A program made the translations under genes and the position numbers. The notes beneath the pieces were generated by a model, which worked only from the letters and a program-made list of their open reading frames with translations, was not told where the DNA came from and ran no database searches. From [Mycobacterium] fortunisiensis (GTDB lineage Bacteria > Actinomycetota > Actinomycetes > Mycobacteriales > Mycobacteriaceae), in NCBI RefSeq assembly GCF_019050325.1, contig NZ_VOMB01000010.1:248001-312000 (forward strand): a stretch of 64,000 bases of DNA. Direction: 5' to 3'. This document shows, one piece after another, positions 45,931-54,491 of this stretch (the first letter of the stretch is position 1; every line of letters starts with the position of its first letter).

Positions 45931-46997
45931 TGACCGCCGAACTGACCCGCGAGGCCGCACCCGCGGAGTTCGCCTTCACCGAGGAGCACGCTGCGCTGCG
46001 CGACGTGCTCGCCGAGTTCTTCACCGATCCGGGTGAGAAGGCTTGGCGCAGACTGCTCTGCGATGTCGGCGCCGACGAGGTTGTCTTCGATGTCACCGGC
46101 TCCGGCACCGGCACAGGCGGCTCGGCGACGGCGATCGACCTGGCGATCCTGGCCGAACAGGCCGGCGCGGCACTGTTCGGCGGCCCGCTGCTGCCCGGGG
46201 TCGCGGCCGGTGTGCTGGCCGCGAGCGTCGCGAAGCCGGCCCTGCTCGACGGGCTGCGCGACGGCACCCGCACGGTGACGGCTGCCGTGGATGCGCGTTT
46301 GAGCACGAACTCCGCCGGCGGCATCGACGCGACGGTCGCGCCGGTGTGGAATGCGGCCGCCGGCTCAGCGGTCCACGTGCTCACCGGAACTCTCGACGGC
46401 ACACCGGCGGTCGCGCTGCTCACCGACGGCGGCGAGGTCGAGGAGCTGGCCGGTCTGGATCTGTCCCGGCCGATCGGCCGATTGACCGTCCGTGGTGTCC
46501 GGCCGGCCGTGCTGCTGTGCGGCGAGGAGGCCACCGCGGTGCGTGCTGTGCTGACCCGGCACACCGACCTGGTGGGCGCGGCCGAACTGCTGGGCGTGGC
46601 GCAGCACGTGCTGGATGCCACCGTCGAATACGTCGACAAGCGAATCCAATTCGGTCGCAGCATCGGGTCCTTCCAAGCGGTCAAACATCGTCTGGTGGAC
46701 CTGCTGGCGGCCGTCGAACTCACCCGCTCCGCCGTCTACGGCGCGGCCTGGCGGCTGGTGGGTGACCCGCAGGCACTGGGCACCGACATCGACCTGGCGG
46801 TGGCGGCGCTGCTGTCGCGGAAGACCGCGGTCGCGGTCACCAAGGCCGCCGTCCAGCTGCACGGTGGCATCGCGATCACCTGGGAACACTGGGCGCACCG
46901 CTACCTGCGGCGGGCCAATTCGGTGGTGGCGCTGAGCGGTTCGCCCAGCGCGCACCGGGCCCGGCTGGCCGACCTGATCGATCGACGGGATGGGTGA
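45930..46997 (+). CDS. Acyl-CoA dehydrogenase, subunit 1
   Basis: 355 residues, on the short side for the family. C-terminal domain with QFGRSIGSFQAVKHRLVDLLAAVE, and QLHGGIAITWEHWAHRYLRRA. The middle region is shortened compared with standard family members. It overlaps the second dehydrogenase by four bases. In steroid catabolism such adjacent FadE genes encode alpha2-beta2 heterotetramers with one FAD set per pair, which is the likely arrangement here. Confidence 0.85.
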   Translation: MTAELTREAAPAEFAFTEEHAALRDVLAEFFTDPGEKAWRRLLCDVGADEVVFDVTGSGTGTGGSATAIDLAILAEQAGAALFGGPLLPGVAAGVLAASVAKPALLDGLRDGTRTVTAAVDARLSTNSAGGIDATVAPVWNAAAGSAVHVLTGTLDGTPAVALLTDGGEVEELAGLDLSRPIGRLTVRGVRPAVLLCGEEATAVRAVLTRHTDLVGAAELLGVAQHVLDATVEYVDKRIQFGRSIGSFQAVKHRLVDLLAAVELTRSAVYGAAWRLVGDPQALGTDIDLAVAALLSRKTAVAVTKAAVQLHGGIAITWEHWAHRYLRRANSVVALSGSPSAHRARLADLIDRRDG

Positions 46998-48169
46998 CAG
47001 TGCCTGAGCAACCGCAGTCCGAACACGCCGACGACGGCCTGCGTGAAGCCATCGAGGCGTGGGTGCGCGAGAACCTCCCGGAAAATTCTCGCGACGCCGA
47101 CGCGGCCTGGTACGCGACACTGGGCCGGCGCGGCTATACCGTGCCGCACTGGCCACCAGAGCACGGCGGCCTCGGCTACACCGAACAGCAGGCCGCCGTG
47201 GTGCGCTCGGTCCTGGCCGCCCACGGCGCCGGGCTGCCCGACCACTACTTCGTGCCGTTGATGCTGATCGGCCCGGCCATCATGGCCTGGGGCACCGCCG
47301 AACAGCAGCAGCGCTACCTGCCCGGGATCGTCGCGGGTGCGGACATGTGGTGTCAGCTGTTCAGCGAGCCCGGAGCCGGCTCGGATCTGGCGAGCCTGGC
47401 CACTCGCGCAGTCCCCGAAGGGCTTTCGTGGCGGATCAACGGGCAGAAAGTGTGGAGTTCGTTCGCCAGTGAATCGCGCTACGGGATGCTGCTGGCCCGC
47501 ACCGACCCGGATCAGCCGAAGAATGCCGGGATCACGTGCTTCCTGGTCGACATGGCCGCGCCGGGTGTGACGGTCCGGCCGCTGCGTCAGCTCACCGGCG
47601 ACGAGCACTTCTGCGAGGTGTTCCTCGAAGATCTGGTGTTGGGGCCCGAGACGGTGCTCGGGGAGGTCGACGACGGGTGGCGGGTGGCGATGTCGACGCT
47701 GAACGCCGAACGGTCCGGGCTCTCGGAGACCTCCAGCGCCAGCGGAGTCCCGCTGGCACCGGTGCTGGACCTGGCGCGGCGCACCGGAGGCTGGGACGAC
47801 CCGGTGGTGCGGGATCGGCTGGTGGACCTCTACGCCGTCGAGCATGCGCTGGCATTGACCAACCTTCGGTCGCTCGCCGAATCCCGCACCCCGGCAGGAT
47901 CGCCCACCGGCTCGATCACCAAACTGGTGTTGTCCGAATTGTCCCAGAACATCGCCGAACTCGGGTTCGAGCTGGCCGGCGCCGAAGCCGCCTACTGGGA
48001 TGGGCCGATGCCGCCGGAGACGCACAACCTGCTCGACAGCCGCCGATTCACCATCGCCGGCGGTACGTCGGAGGTGCAGCGCAACATCGTCGGCGAGCGC
48101 GTGCTGGGCCTGGAACGCGAGATCGACCCGGGCCGTGGTAAGCCCTGGCGTGAGCTGCGGCGCAGCTGA
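46994..48169 (+). CDS. Acyl-CoA dehydrogenase, subunit 2
   Basis: 391 residues. Standard motifs are WCQLFSEPGAGSDLASLATRA (substrate/FAD contact), INGQKVWSSFA, and near the end FTIAGGTSEVQRNIVGERVLGL, the FAD-binding and subunit-contact motif. Together with subunit 1 it introduces a double bond into the CoA-activated side chain. GTG start overlapping the previous stop. The pair is reminiscent of FadE28/FadE29-type heteromers of cholesterol side-chain degradation. Confidence 0.9.
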   Translation: MTVPEQPQSEHADDGLREAIEAWVRENLPENSRDADAAWYATLGRRGYTVPHWPPEHGGLGYTEQQAAVVRSVLAAHGAGLPDHYFVPLMLIGPAIMAWGTAEQQQRYLPGIVAGADMWCQLFSEPGAGSDLASLATRAVPEGLSWRINGQKVWSSFASESRYGMLLARTDPDQPKNAGITCFLVDMAAPGVTVRPLRQLTGDEHFCEVFLEDLVLGPETVLGEVDDGWRVAMSTLNAERSGLSETSSASGVPLAPVLDLARRTGGWDDPVVRDRLVDLYAVEHALALTNLRSLAESRTPAGSPTGSITKLVLSELSQNIAELGFELAGAEAAYWDGPMPPETHNLLDSRRFTIAGGTSEVQRNIVGERVLGLEREIDPGRGKPWRELRRS

Positions 48170-48170
48170 C

Positions 48171-48527
48171 ATGCCGACCGTCACCGTGCGGCCGTCGGGG
48201 ATCTCCTTCGAGGCCGCCCAGGGGCAGACGGTGATGGCCGCCGCGCAGGCGGCAGGCATCCGGTGGCCCACGGTGTGTGGCGGCAACGGAGACTGCCTGG
48301 TCTGCCACGTCGGCGTGCTCGAGGGTCCCGAGCACCTGTCGGAGCCGTCGGCCACCGAAACCCTGGCGGTGCGCAACCTCACCGGCGATCGGGGTGGACG
48401 CGGCGAGCACGTGCGACTGGCCTGTCAGGCGACCGTGCGCGGTGACGTGGTGGTGGAAAAGCGTGGTGTGCGCAAGCAGCGCACACCATCGGAACATCGA
48501 ACAGGACAGGAGGAGTCGGATGGCTGA
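48171..48527 (+). CDS. [2Fe-2S] ferredoxin
   Basis: 118 residues. Plant-type cluster motif with Cys at C-x5-C-x2-C (CGGNGDCLVC) and a distal Cys in LACQ. An N-terminal beta-grasp (TVTVRPSGISFEAAQGQTVM) and a basic tail of about 25 residues. It likely feeds the Rieske oxygenase at 37264. The start lies one base after the dehydrogenase stop. Its end overlaps the DUF35 gene by eight bases. Confidence 0.88.
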   Translation: MPTVTVRPSGISFEAAQGQTVMAAAQAAGIRWPTVCGGNGDCLVCHVGVLEGPEHLSEPSATETLAVRNLTGDRGGRGEHVRLACQATVRGDVVVEKRGVRKQRTPSEHRTGQEESDG

Positions 48528-48951
48528 GGTCATCGATCCCGACATCATGGAGATCGTCGACGGCCGGCTCCGGTTGGTCGGTGGCCGCTGCGGGGCCTGC
48601 GGCGAGATCGAGTTCCCGCGCAAGCAGTCCTGCCGGGACTGCGGCGGGGGCGACATCGACGCGGTCGGCCTGGCCGATCAGGGGGTGCTCTGGAGTTGGA
48701 CCGTGCAGCGGTTCCCGCCGCCGAGCCCGCCCTACTTCGGATCTGCCGACGACTTCGAGCCGTTCGGGGTGGGCTATGTGGAGTTGCCCGGCGAGGTCAT
48801 CGTGGAGGCCCGGCTGACCGAATCGGATCCGAGCCGGCTGCGGATCGGCATGCCGATGGCGCTGGCCACCGTCGAGGTGGTCACCCAAACCGGGGAAGCC
48901 ACACGCACTTTCGCTTTCGCGCCGGCTGAGCAAGGAGGAGATCGGCCATGA
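48520..48951 (+). CDS. DUF35 OB-fold/zinc-ribbon protein (aldolase or thiolase partner)
   Basis: 143 residues. A zinc ribbon with CGAC and CRDC near residues 28-46 is followed by an OB-fold (GVLWSWTVQRFPPPSPPYF, GYVELPGEVIVEARL). Proteins of this type bind thiolase-like partners. In steroid catabolism the DUF35 domain of ChsH2 complexes with the aldolase Ltp2 for side-chain cleavage. The next gene, overlapping by ATGA, is thiolase-like, so the two probably form such a complex. AGGAGG ribosome site. Confidence 0.88.
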   Translation: MAEVIDPDIMEIVDGRLRLVGGRCGACGEIEFPRKQSCRDCGGGDIDAVGLADQGVLWSWTVQRFPPPSPPYFGSADDFEPFGVGYVELPGEVIVEARLTESDPSRLRIGMPMALATVEVVTQTGEATRTFAFAPAEQGGDRP

Positions 48952-50093
48952 ACTCGGTGGCGATCATCGGTGTCGGTTGCCGGCCGTTCGGCCGCTACCA
49001 GGACACCTCGGTGCGGCAGGAGGCGGTGGCCGCGGTGCGGCAGGCACTGGCGGACGCATCGGTGACCTGGCCGCAGATCGACTATGCCGTGGGCGGCAGC
49101 ATGTCCGCCGGGTCGGCCGACACCCTGGTCTCGGATCTGGGTTTGACCGGGGTCCCGTTCGTCAACGTGTTCAACGGCTGTGCGACGGGCAGCAGTTCGC
49201 TGATCTCGGCGGTGCACACCATCGAGGCCGGGGCGGCGGATCTCGCGCTGGTGGTGGGCTTCGACTCGCACCCGCGCGGCGCCTTCGCGATCGATCCCGC
49301 CGCGATGGGTCTCGGGGACTGGTATGGCCCGTCGGGTCTGGCGCTGACCTCGCAGTTCTTCGCCCTGAAGATTCAGCGGTACCTGCACGAGCACGGCGTG
49401 CCGGAGCGCCTGCTGGCCAAGGTGGCGGCCAAGGCGTTCCGCAACGGTGCGCTCAATCCCAATGCCTGGCGGCGCAAGCCGCTCTCGGAAGCCGACGTCG
49501 ACGCCTCGATGATGCTGTCGGATCCGCTGCGCCAGTACATGTTGTGCTCGCCAGGTGACGGTGCCACCGCGGTGGTGCTGTGCAGGGCCGGGAAGGCCAG
49601 GGAGTTCAGCCCACATCCGGTGTATGTCGCCTCGGCGGCGGTGCGGACTCGTCGCCCCGGCTCCTTCGAGGTGCTCAGTCCGTCGCTGTCGGTGCGGCGC
49701 GGGGTCAGCCCCACCGTCGACGCGGCCGCCGCCGCATTCGAGTTGGCCGGCATCGACCCCGCCGAGGTGGACCTGGCCCAGCTGCAGGACACCGACGCCG
49801 GCGCGGAGATCATCCACATGGCCGAGACCGGGCTATGCACCGATGGCGAACAGACCGAGCTGATCGATTCCGGCGCAACCGAACTCACTGGGCGGCTACC
49901 GATCAACACCGATGGCGGTTGTCTGGCCAACGGTGAACCGATCGGCGCCTCCGGGCTGCGCCAGATCCACGAGAATGTCCTGCAACTTCGCGGTGCCGCC
50001 GGCGAACGCCAGGTGCCCGGCGCGCCCAAGGTGGCACTGGCGCACGTCTACGGCGCACCGGGGCTGAGCGCGGCCACGATCCTCACCCGGTAG
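48948..50093 (+). CDS. Thiolase/SCP-x-type lipid-transfer protein (Ltp-like)
   Basis: 381 residues with the thiolase fold. The nucleophile-loop region is NVFNGCATGSSSL with a Cys, the middle has LCSPGDGATAVVLC, and the C-terminal loops are INTDGGCLANGEPIGASGLRQIHE and LAHVYGAPG. The second Cys region, normally CxG in degradative thiolases, reads HVYGAPG and lacks the Cys. The protein is therefore unlikely to be a standard beta-ketothiolase. With the DUF35 partner, an Ltp2-type retro-aldolase is a good alternative. Confidence 0.85.
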   Translation: MNSVAIIGVGCRPFGRYQDTSVRQEAVAAVRQALADASVTWPQIDYAVGGSMSAGSADTLVSDLGLTGVPFVNVFNGCATGSSSLISAVHTIEAGAADLALVVGFDSHPRGAFAIDPAAMGLGDWYGPSGLALTSQFFALKIQRYLHEHGVPERLLAKVAAKAFRNGALNPNAWRRKPLSEADVDASMMLSDPLRQYMLCSPGDGATAVVLCRAGKAREFSPHPVYVASAAVRTRRPGSFEVLSPSLSVRRGVSPTVDAAAAAFELAGIDPAEVDLAQLQDTDAGAEIIHMAETGLCTDGEQTELIDSGATELTGRLPINTDGGCLANGEPIGASGLRQIHENVLQLRGAAGERQVPGAPKVALAHVYGAPGLSAATILTR

Positions 50094-50104
50094 CGGTGCG
50101 AACG

Positions 50105-50296
50105 ATGAAGGTGATCGTCGATCAGGACCGATGTGTCGGAAACGGGATATGTGAGGCGCTGGCCCCCGACCTGTTCGAGGTCGGTGACAGCGGTCAGGCC
50201 CACCTGCTCGTCGACGAGATCCCGTCCGAACACGAACAATTGGCGCACACCGCAGTGCAGTCCTGCCCTGCGCTGGCGCTGCGCATCGACTGCTGA
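50105..50296 (+). CDS. Small [3Fe-4S]/[4Fe-4S] ferredoxin (P450 partner type)
   Basis: 63 residues. Begins MKVIVDQDRCVGNGICEALAP and ends with AVQSCPALAL. Cys spacing C-x5-C followed by a distal Cys-Pro lacks one of the usual four ligands, as in the single-cluster [3Fe-4S] ferredoxins that reduce actinobacterial P450s. It is the likely donor to the P450 at 35077, although encoded in a different operon. ATG 50105 is preferred over an upstream GTG at 50096. Confidence 0.88.
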   Translation: MKVIVDQDRCVGNGICEALAPDLFEVGDSGQAHLLVDEIPSEHEQLAHTAVQSCPALALRIDC

Positions 50297-50318
50297 AACC
50301 CCGAAAGGCTGCACCATC

Positions 50319-50549
50319 ATGGAAATCAAGATGCCCAAGCTCGACGTGACGATGACCGAGGGGACCTTCCTCGGCTGGTTGGTGCCCGACGGCACCACCG
50401 TGGAGGAGGGGGAGGACCTCTACACCGTCGGCACCGACAAGGTGTCCGCCGACGTTCCGGCGCCCACCGCCGGGGTATTGCGCTACGGCTCGGCTGCCGA
50501 AGACGAAACCTACGCGGTGGGAACCACTTTGGGTACCTTGGAGGTCTAG
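50319..50549 (+). CDS. Free-standing lipoyl-attachment domain
   Basis: 76 residues, only a biotinyl/lipoyl domain. It begins MEIKMPKLDVTMTEGTFLGW and carries the modified lysine in GTDKVSADV. Hairpin halves VEEGEDLYTV and APTAGVLRYG are conserved. There is no E2 acyltransferase domain. It presumably accepts the acyl group from the E1 alpha/beta pair at the start of the operon. The stop overlaps the convergent MDR gene by four bases. Confidence 0.88.
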   Translation: MEIKMPKLDVTMTEGTFLGWLVPDGTTVEEGEDLYTVGTDKVSADVPAPTAGVLRYGSAAEDETYAVGTTLGTLEV

Positions 50550-51595
50550 TCGACCGGGCTGGTCACGCGGACGAACTGGAGGCCGGTGTTCTGTCCGCGC
50601 GCCAGCCGGTTCATCGCCGCAGGGGTGCTGTGCAGGCCGGTGCTGAACTCCTCCCGGTAGATCAGGCTGCCATCGAGCAGCCACGGGGTGACGATCTCGC
50701 GGAACTCCGCTCGGCGCGACATGTAATCGCGCACGATGAAGCCCTGGATCCGGCCGCGCTTGTTGACCAGGTTCATCAGCGAGCGTCCCGCGGTCTGCTC
50801 GTTTCCGTTGTAGGTGGAAACCATGCCGCACAACGCGATTCGGGCATGGGTGTTGATCCGGTCGATGATCAGGTCCATGATCGGTCCGCCGACGTTCTCG
50901 AACGCGATGTCGATGCCGTCCGGGCACAGTTCGTCGAGGCGGGCCGCGACGTCTTCGCCCTTGTAATCGATGGCGTCGTCCACGCCGCAGGAGTCGCGCA
51001 ACCATGCGCACTTGGCCGGCCCACCGGCGATGCCGATCACCCGCAGGCCGAGCTTCTTGCCGATCTGGCAGACCAGTGAGCCGACGCTGCCGGCCGCGGC
51101 GGTGACGACGAGGGTCTCCCCGGCGGCGGGCCGACCGACATCGGTGAGGCCGTAGTAGGCGGTGAGCCCCTGCAGGTCGAGCACGCCGAGGTAGGCGGTC
51201 AAACCGATGTCCGGGTGCGGATCCAGCGCCGTCCACGCGCGCTCAGGTCCCACCGAATACTCCTGCCAGCCACCCATTCCGGTGACATGGGTGCCGACCG
51301 GAAGGCGTTCGGATTCGGAGTGCTCGACGACACCCAGCGTGATGCCGCGCATCACCTCACCCAGCGGTTGCGCCGGCAGATAGGTGTCCTCGGCGTCCAT
51401 CCAGATCCGCATCGAGGCCGGGACCATCAGGTAGATGTTGCGGACGACGACATGGCCGGGGGCCGGCTCCGGCACCGGTTCGGTTCGGACGTCGAAGTGG
51501 TCGCGCTCGACCAGGCCGGAAGGTCTGGAGTGCAGACGCCAGGAAGTGTTCAGCAGTGGGGTCACGGGTTCCGCCCTCGAGATGGCTCCAGCCAC
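50546..51595 (-). CDS. MDR-family NADP-dependent oxidoreductase (CurA/PTGR-like)
   Basis: 349 residues, medium-chain reductase without the structural zinc cysteines. Characteristic stretches are VVVRNIYLMVPASMRIWM, LQGLTAYYGLTDVGRPAAGETLVVTAAAGSVGSLVCQIGK (nucleotide site) and CGMVSTYNG. The family reduces alpha,beta-unsaturated aldehydes and ketones, fitting enal/enone products of carotenoid or terpenoid cleavage. It is transcribed alone from a promoter carrying operator site C. Confidence 0.9.
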   Translation of the reverse strand: MAGAISRAEPVTPLLNTSWRLHSRPSGLVERDHFDVRTEPVPEPAPGHVVVRNIYLMVPASMRIWMDAEDTYLPAQPLGEVMRGITLGVVEHSESERLPVGTHVTGMGGWQEYSVGPERAWTALDPHPDIGLTAYLGVLDLQGLTAYYGLTDVGRPAAGETLVVTAAAGSVGSLVCQIGKKLGLRVIGIAGGPAKCAWLRDSCGVDDAIDYKGEDVAARLDELCPDGIDIAFENVGGPIMDLIIDRINTHARIALCGMVSTYNGNEQTAGRSLMNLVNKRGRIQGFIVRDYMSRRAEFREIVTPWLLDGSLIYREEFSTGLHSTPAAMNRLARGQNTGLQFVRVTSPVD

Positions 51596-51599
51596 AAAT

Positions 51600-51619
51600 A
51601 TATTGGTCGAGCAATTAGT
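51600..51619. promoter_or_regulatory. Regulon operator, site C (MDR promoter)
   Basis: On the minus strand ACTAATTGCTCGACCAATAT, differing from site A only at positions 9 and 11. It sits 5 bases upstream of the MDR ATG at 51595. This near-identity over 15 kb is the strongest sign of a common regulator. Confidence 0.7.
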
Positions 51620-51668
51620 TTAGGTGAATCGCCGGCGCCGATGGGCAGAAGACGGTGGAGCGTCGCGG

Positions 51669-52520
51669 CTACGGCTTGAGCAACGCGACGACCTTGTCCT
51701 CCAACGCCACCGGATCGGCATTCGGATCGGCGGGCTCGGTGTGGGGGAGGGCAGCGTCGGGATCGGCGAAATCCCGATAGGTCTTGTCGCCGGCCAGCGC
51801 GGCCAACAGGTACCCCGTGAGCAGCCCCCGCACCGTCTTCTGGGTGTCGCGGTCGGCCCCGGGCAGTCCGACGAAACGGGCCAACCGGCGGCCCTCGACC
51901 AGACCGCCGGCCTTGGCCTTGCTGACCGTGCGCAGCGTGGCACCGTCCCAGGCCCGGGCCAACTCGACAGCGTTCGAACGCAGCGTCATCGGATCGCCCG
52001 GCGCCGTCAGCACCAGGCCGGGCACCTGGAGCGTCGCCGCCGGTTCCTCGGCCGCCGGCGTGGTCACCGTCGGGAACAGCGACACCACCGCCTTCGGCCG
52101 GTGCACATCGCCGGACATCCCGGCGGCGGCGAACACCGCGGCCGAACCGCCGAAGCCGTGTCCCACCACGGCGCGTTTGCCCGGGTGCACGCTGATCTTG
52201 CCCGGCCCCAGCCGCACCCCGGTGATGATCTCGAGGGCCGCGCCCAGGTCGAACGCGAAATTGAGCACCGAGGGCGCCAACCCCTTTTCGGTGTCGGGGG
52301 CCGCGGCCACGATGCCCCAGGACGCCAGGTGTTCCAGGGTGCGCGTGTAGTTACCGGCCTGGGCCATCCAGTCGTGACCGAAGACCACGCCGGGCAGGTT
52401 CAGGCCGGATTCCGGCGTGTACACCACGCCCGGCATGCCGGCGAAAGCCAGGTCGCCGCGCAGCACCTTGTGCGGTCCGCGCCGGGTCAACCGTCCGAAA
52501 AGCTTCTTTGTGCTGGCCAC
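51669..52520 (-). CDS. Alpha/beta-hydrolase (dienelactone-hydrolase-like), Rv3438-like
   Basis: 283 residues. A hydrolase fold with VVYTPESGLNLPGVVFGHDW at the oxyanion strand and the nucleophile elbow region VVGHGFGGSAAVFAA, where Gly replaces the usual Ser. It also has PGLVLTAPGDPMT and a C-terminal acidic extension. It occupies the position of Rv3438 next to glmS. GTG start 52520; the reading frame upstream has no better start. Whether the altered elbow is catalytic is unclear. Confidence 0.75.
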   Translation of the reverse strand: MASTKKLFGRLTRRGPHKVLRGDLAFAGMPGVVYTPESGLNLPGVVFGHDWMAQAGNYTRTLEHLASWGIVAAAPDTEKGLAPSVLNFAFDLGAALEIITGVRLGPGKISVHPGKRAVVGHGFGGSAAVFAAAGMSGDVHRPKAVVSLFPTVTTPAAEEPAATLQVPGLVLTAPGDPMTLRSNAVELARAWDGATLRTVSKAKAGGLVEGRRLARFVGLPGADRDTQKTVRGLLTGYLLAALAGDKTYRDFADPDAALPHTEPADPNADPVALEDKVVALLKP

Positions 52521-52600
52521 GCGTTGACCGTAGCGCAGGGTGCCGGATCTGCGCCCAGGCAAATCGGGCCAATCGGCCGACTGCACTACCCTGGGACCCT

Positions 52601-54478
52601 ATGTGTGGAATCGTCGGCTACGTCGGGGCGCGCCCGGCCCGCGGCATCGTGGTCGACGCGCTGCGCCGGATGGAATACCGGGGCTACGACTCCGCCGGGA
52701 TCGCGCTGCTCGACGGCCACGGCGGGATGACGGTACGCCGTCGCGCCGGGCGGCTGGCCAACCTGGAATCCGCCCTCGCCGAGACCGACGACGGCGTGCT
52801 GACCGGTACGACGGGCCTGGGGCACACCCGGTGGGCCACCCACGGCCGGCCCACCGACCGCAACGCCCACCCGCACCGTGACGCGGCCGCCCAGATCGCC
52901 GTCGTCCACAACGGCATCATCGAGAACTTTGCGGTGCTGCGGGCCGAGCTCGAAGCCGACGGGGTCGAGTTCGCCAGCGACACCGACTCTGAAGTGGCCG
53001 TGCACCTGGTGTCCCGTCAGTACCGCGACGGGGCGACCGCCGGGGACTTTCCCGCCTCCGTTCTGGCCGTGCTCCAGCGCCTGGAGGGCCACTTCACGCT
53101 GGTCTTCGCCAACGCCGACGATCCGGGCACGATGGTCGCCGCCCGCCGGTCCACCCCGCTGGTGGTCGGGATCGGCGACGGTGAGATGTTCGTCGGCTCC
53201 GATGTGGCGGCGTTCATCGAGCACACCCGGCACGCCGTGGAACTGGGCCAGGACCAGGCCGTCGTGCTCACCGCCGACGGCTACCGGATCACCGACTTCT
53301 TCGGCCGCGACGATCTGCAGGCCGGCCGGGACTACCGGGAATTCCACATCGACTGGGATCTGGACGCTGCCGAAAAGGGCGGCTACGACTACTTCATGCT
53401 CAAGGAGATCGCCGAGCAGCCCGCCGCGGTCGCCGACACCCTGCTGGGGCACTTCGTCGACGGCCGCATCGTGCTCGACGAGCAGCGCCTCTCCGACCAG
53501 GAACTGCGCGAGATCGACAAGGTCTTCATCGTCGCCTGCGGCACCGCCTACCACTCCGGCCTGCTGGCCAAATACGCCATCGAGCACTGGACCCGGCTGC
53601 CCGTCGAGGTCGAACTCGCGAGTGAATTCCGGTACCGCGACCCGGTGCTGGACCGCAGCACGCTGGTGATCGCCATCTCGCAGTCCGGCGAGACGGCCGA
53701 CACGCTCGAGGCAGTGCGGCACGCCAAGACGCAGAAGGCCAAAGTGCTGGCGATCTGCAACACCAACGGCAGCCAGATCCCGCGTGAGGCCGACGCGGTG
53801 CTCTACACCCGGGCCGGGCCGGAGATCGGCGTGGCCGCCACCAAGACGTTCCTGGCTCAGATCGCGGCGAACTACCTGGTGGGGCTGGCCCTGGCGCAGG
53901 CCCGTGGCACCAAGTACCCCGACGAGGTGGAGCGCGAGTACCGCGAGCTGGAAGCCATGCCCGAGCGGGTGGGCCGAGTGCTGGCCGGGATCGAGCCGGT
54001 GTTCCAACTGGCGCAGCGGTTCGCGACATCGCCCACGATCCTGTTCCTGGGCCGCCACGTCGGTTACCCGGTGGCCTTGGAGGGCGCGCTCAAGCTCAAG
54101 GAGCTGGCCTACATGCACGCCGAGGGCTTCGCCGCCGGCGAGCTCAAGCACGGTCCGATCGCCTTGATCGACGACGACCTGCCGGTGATCGTGGTGATGC
54201 CCTCACCCAAGAACGCGGCGATGCTGCACGCCAAGCTGCTCTCGAACATCCGGGAGATCCAGGCCCGCGGCGCCGTCACGATCGTCATCGCCGAGGAAGG
54301 CGACGACACCGTCCGGCCCTACGCCGATCACCTGATCGAAGTGCCCGCGGTACCAACCCTTTTGCAGCCGTTGCTGTCGACGATCCCACTGCAGGTGTTC
54401 GCCGCCGGAGTGGCCCGTGCCCGCGGCTACGACGTGGACAAGCCACGCAACCTGGCCAAGTCCGTCACGGTGGAATAG
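52601..54478 (+). CDS. glmS: Glutamine-fructose-6-phosphate aminotransferase (isomerising)
   Basis: 625 residues. Makes glucosamine-6-phosphate for UDP-GlcNAc. After Met removal Cys1 of CGIVGYVG is the glutaminase nucleophile. RRMEYRGYDSAGIA and GHTRWATHG complete the glutamine domain. The SIS domains carry ACGTAYHSGLL, ISQSGETADTLEAV and the C-terminal DKPRNLAKSVTVE, which closes the active site. Supplies GlmM (18473). No glmS ribozyme is expected or seen upstream. Confidence 0.97.
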   Translation: MCGIVGYVGARPARGIVVDALRRMEYRGYDSAGIALLDGHGGMTVRRRAGRLANLESALAETDDGVLTGTTGLGHTRWATHGRPTDRNAHPHRDAAAQIAVVHNGIIENFAVLRAELEADGVEFASDTDSEVAVHLVSRQYRDGATAGDFPASVLAVLQRLEGHFTLVFANADDPGTMVAARRSTPLVVGIGDGEMFVGSDVAAFIEHTRHAVELGQDQAVVLTADGYRITDFFGRDDLQAGRDYREFHIDWDLDAAEKGGYDYFMLKEIAEQPAAVADTLLGHFVDGRIVLDEQRLSDQELREIDKVFIVACGTAYHSGLLAKYAIEHWTRLPVEVELASEFRYRDPVLDRSTLVIAISQSGETADTLEAVRHAKTQKAKVLAICNTNGSQIPREADAVLYTRAGPEIGVAATKTFLAQIAANYLVGLALAQARGTKYPDEVEREYRELEAMPERVGRVLAGIEPVFQLAQRFATSPTILFLGRHVGYPVALEGALKLKELAYMHAEGFAAGELKHGPIALIDDDLPVIVVMPSPKNAAMLHAKLLSNIREIQARGAVTIVIAEEGDDTVRPYADHLIEVPAVPTLLQPLLSTIPLQVFAAGVARARGYDVDKPRNLAKSVTVE

Positions 54479-54491
54479 CGCTCGCGGTCTG

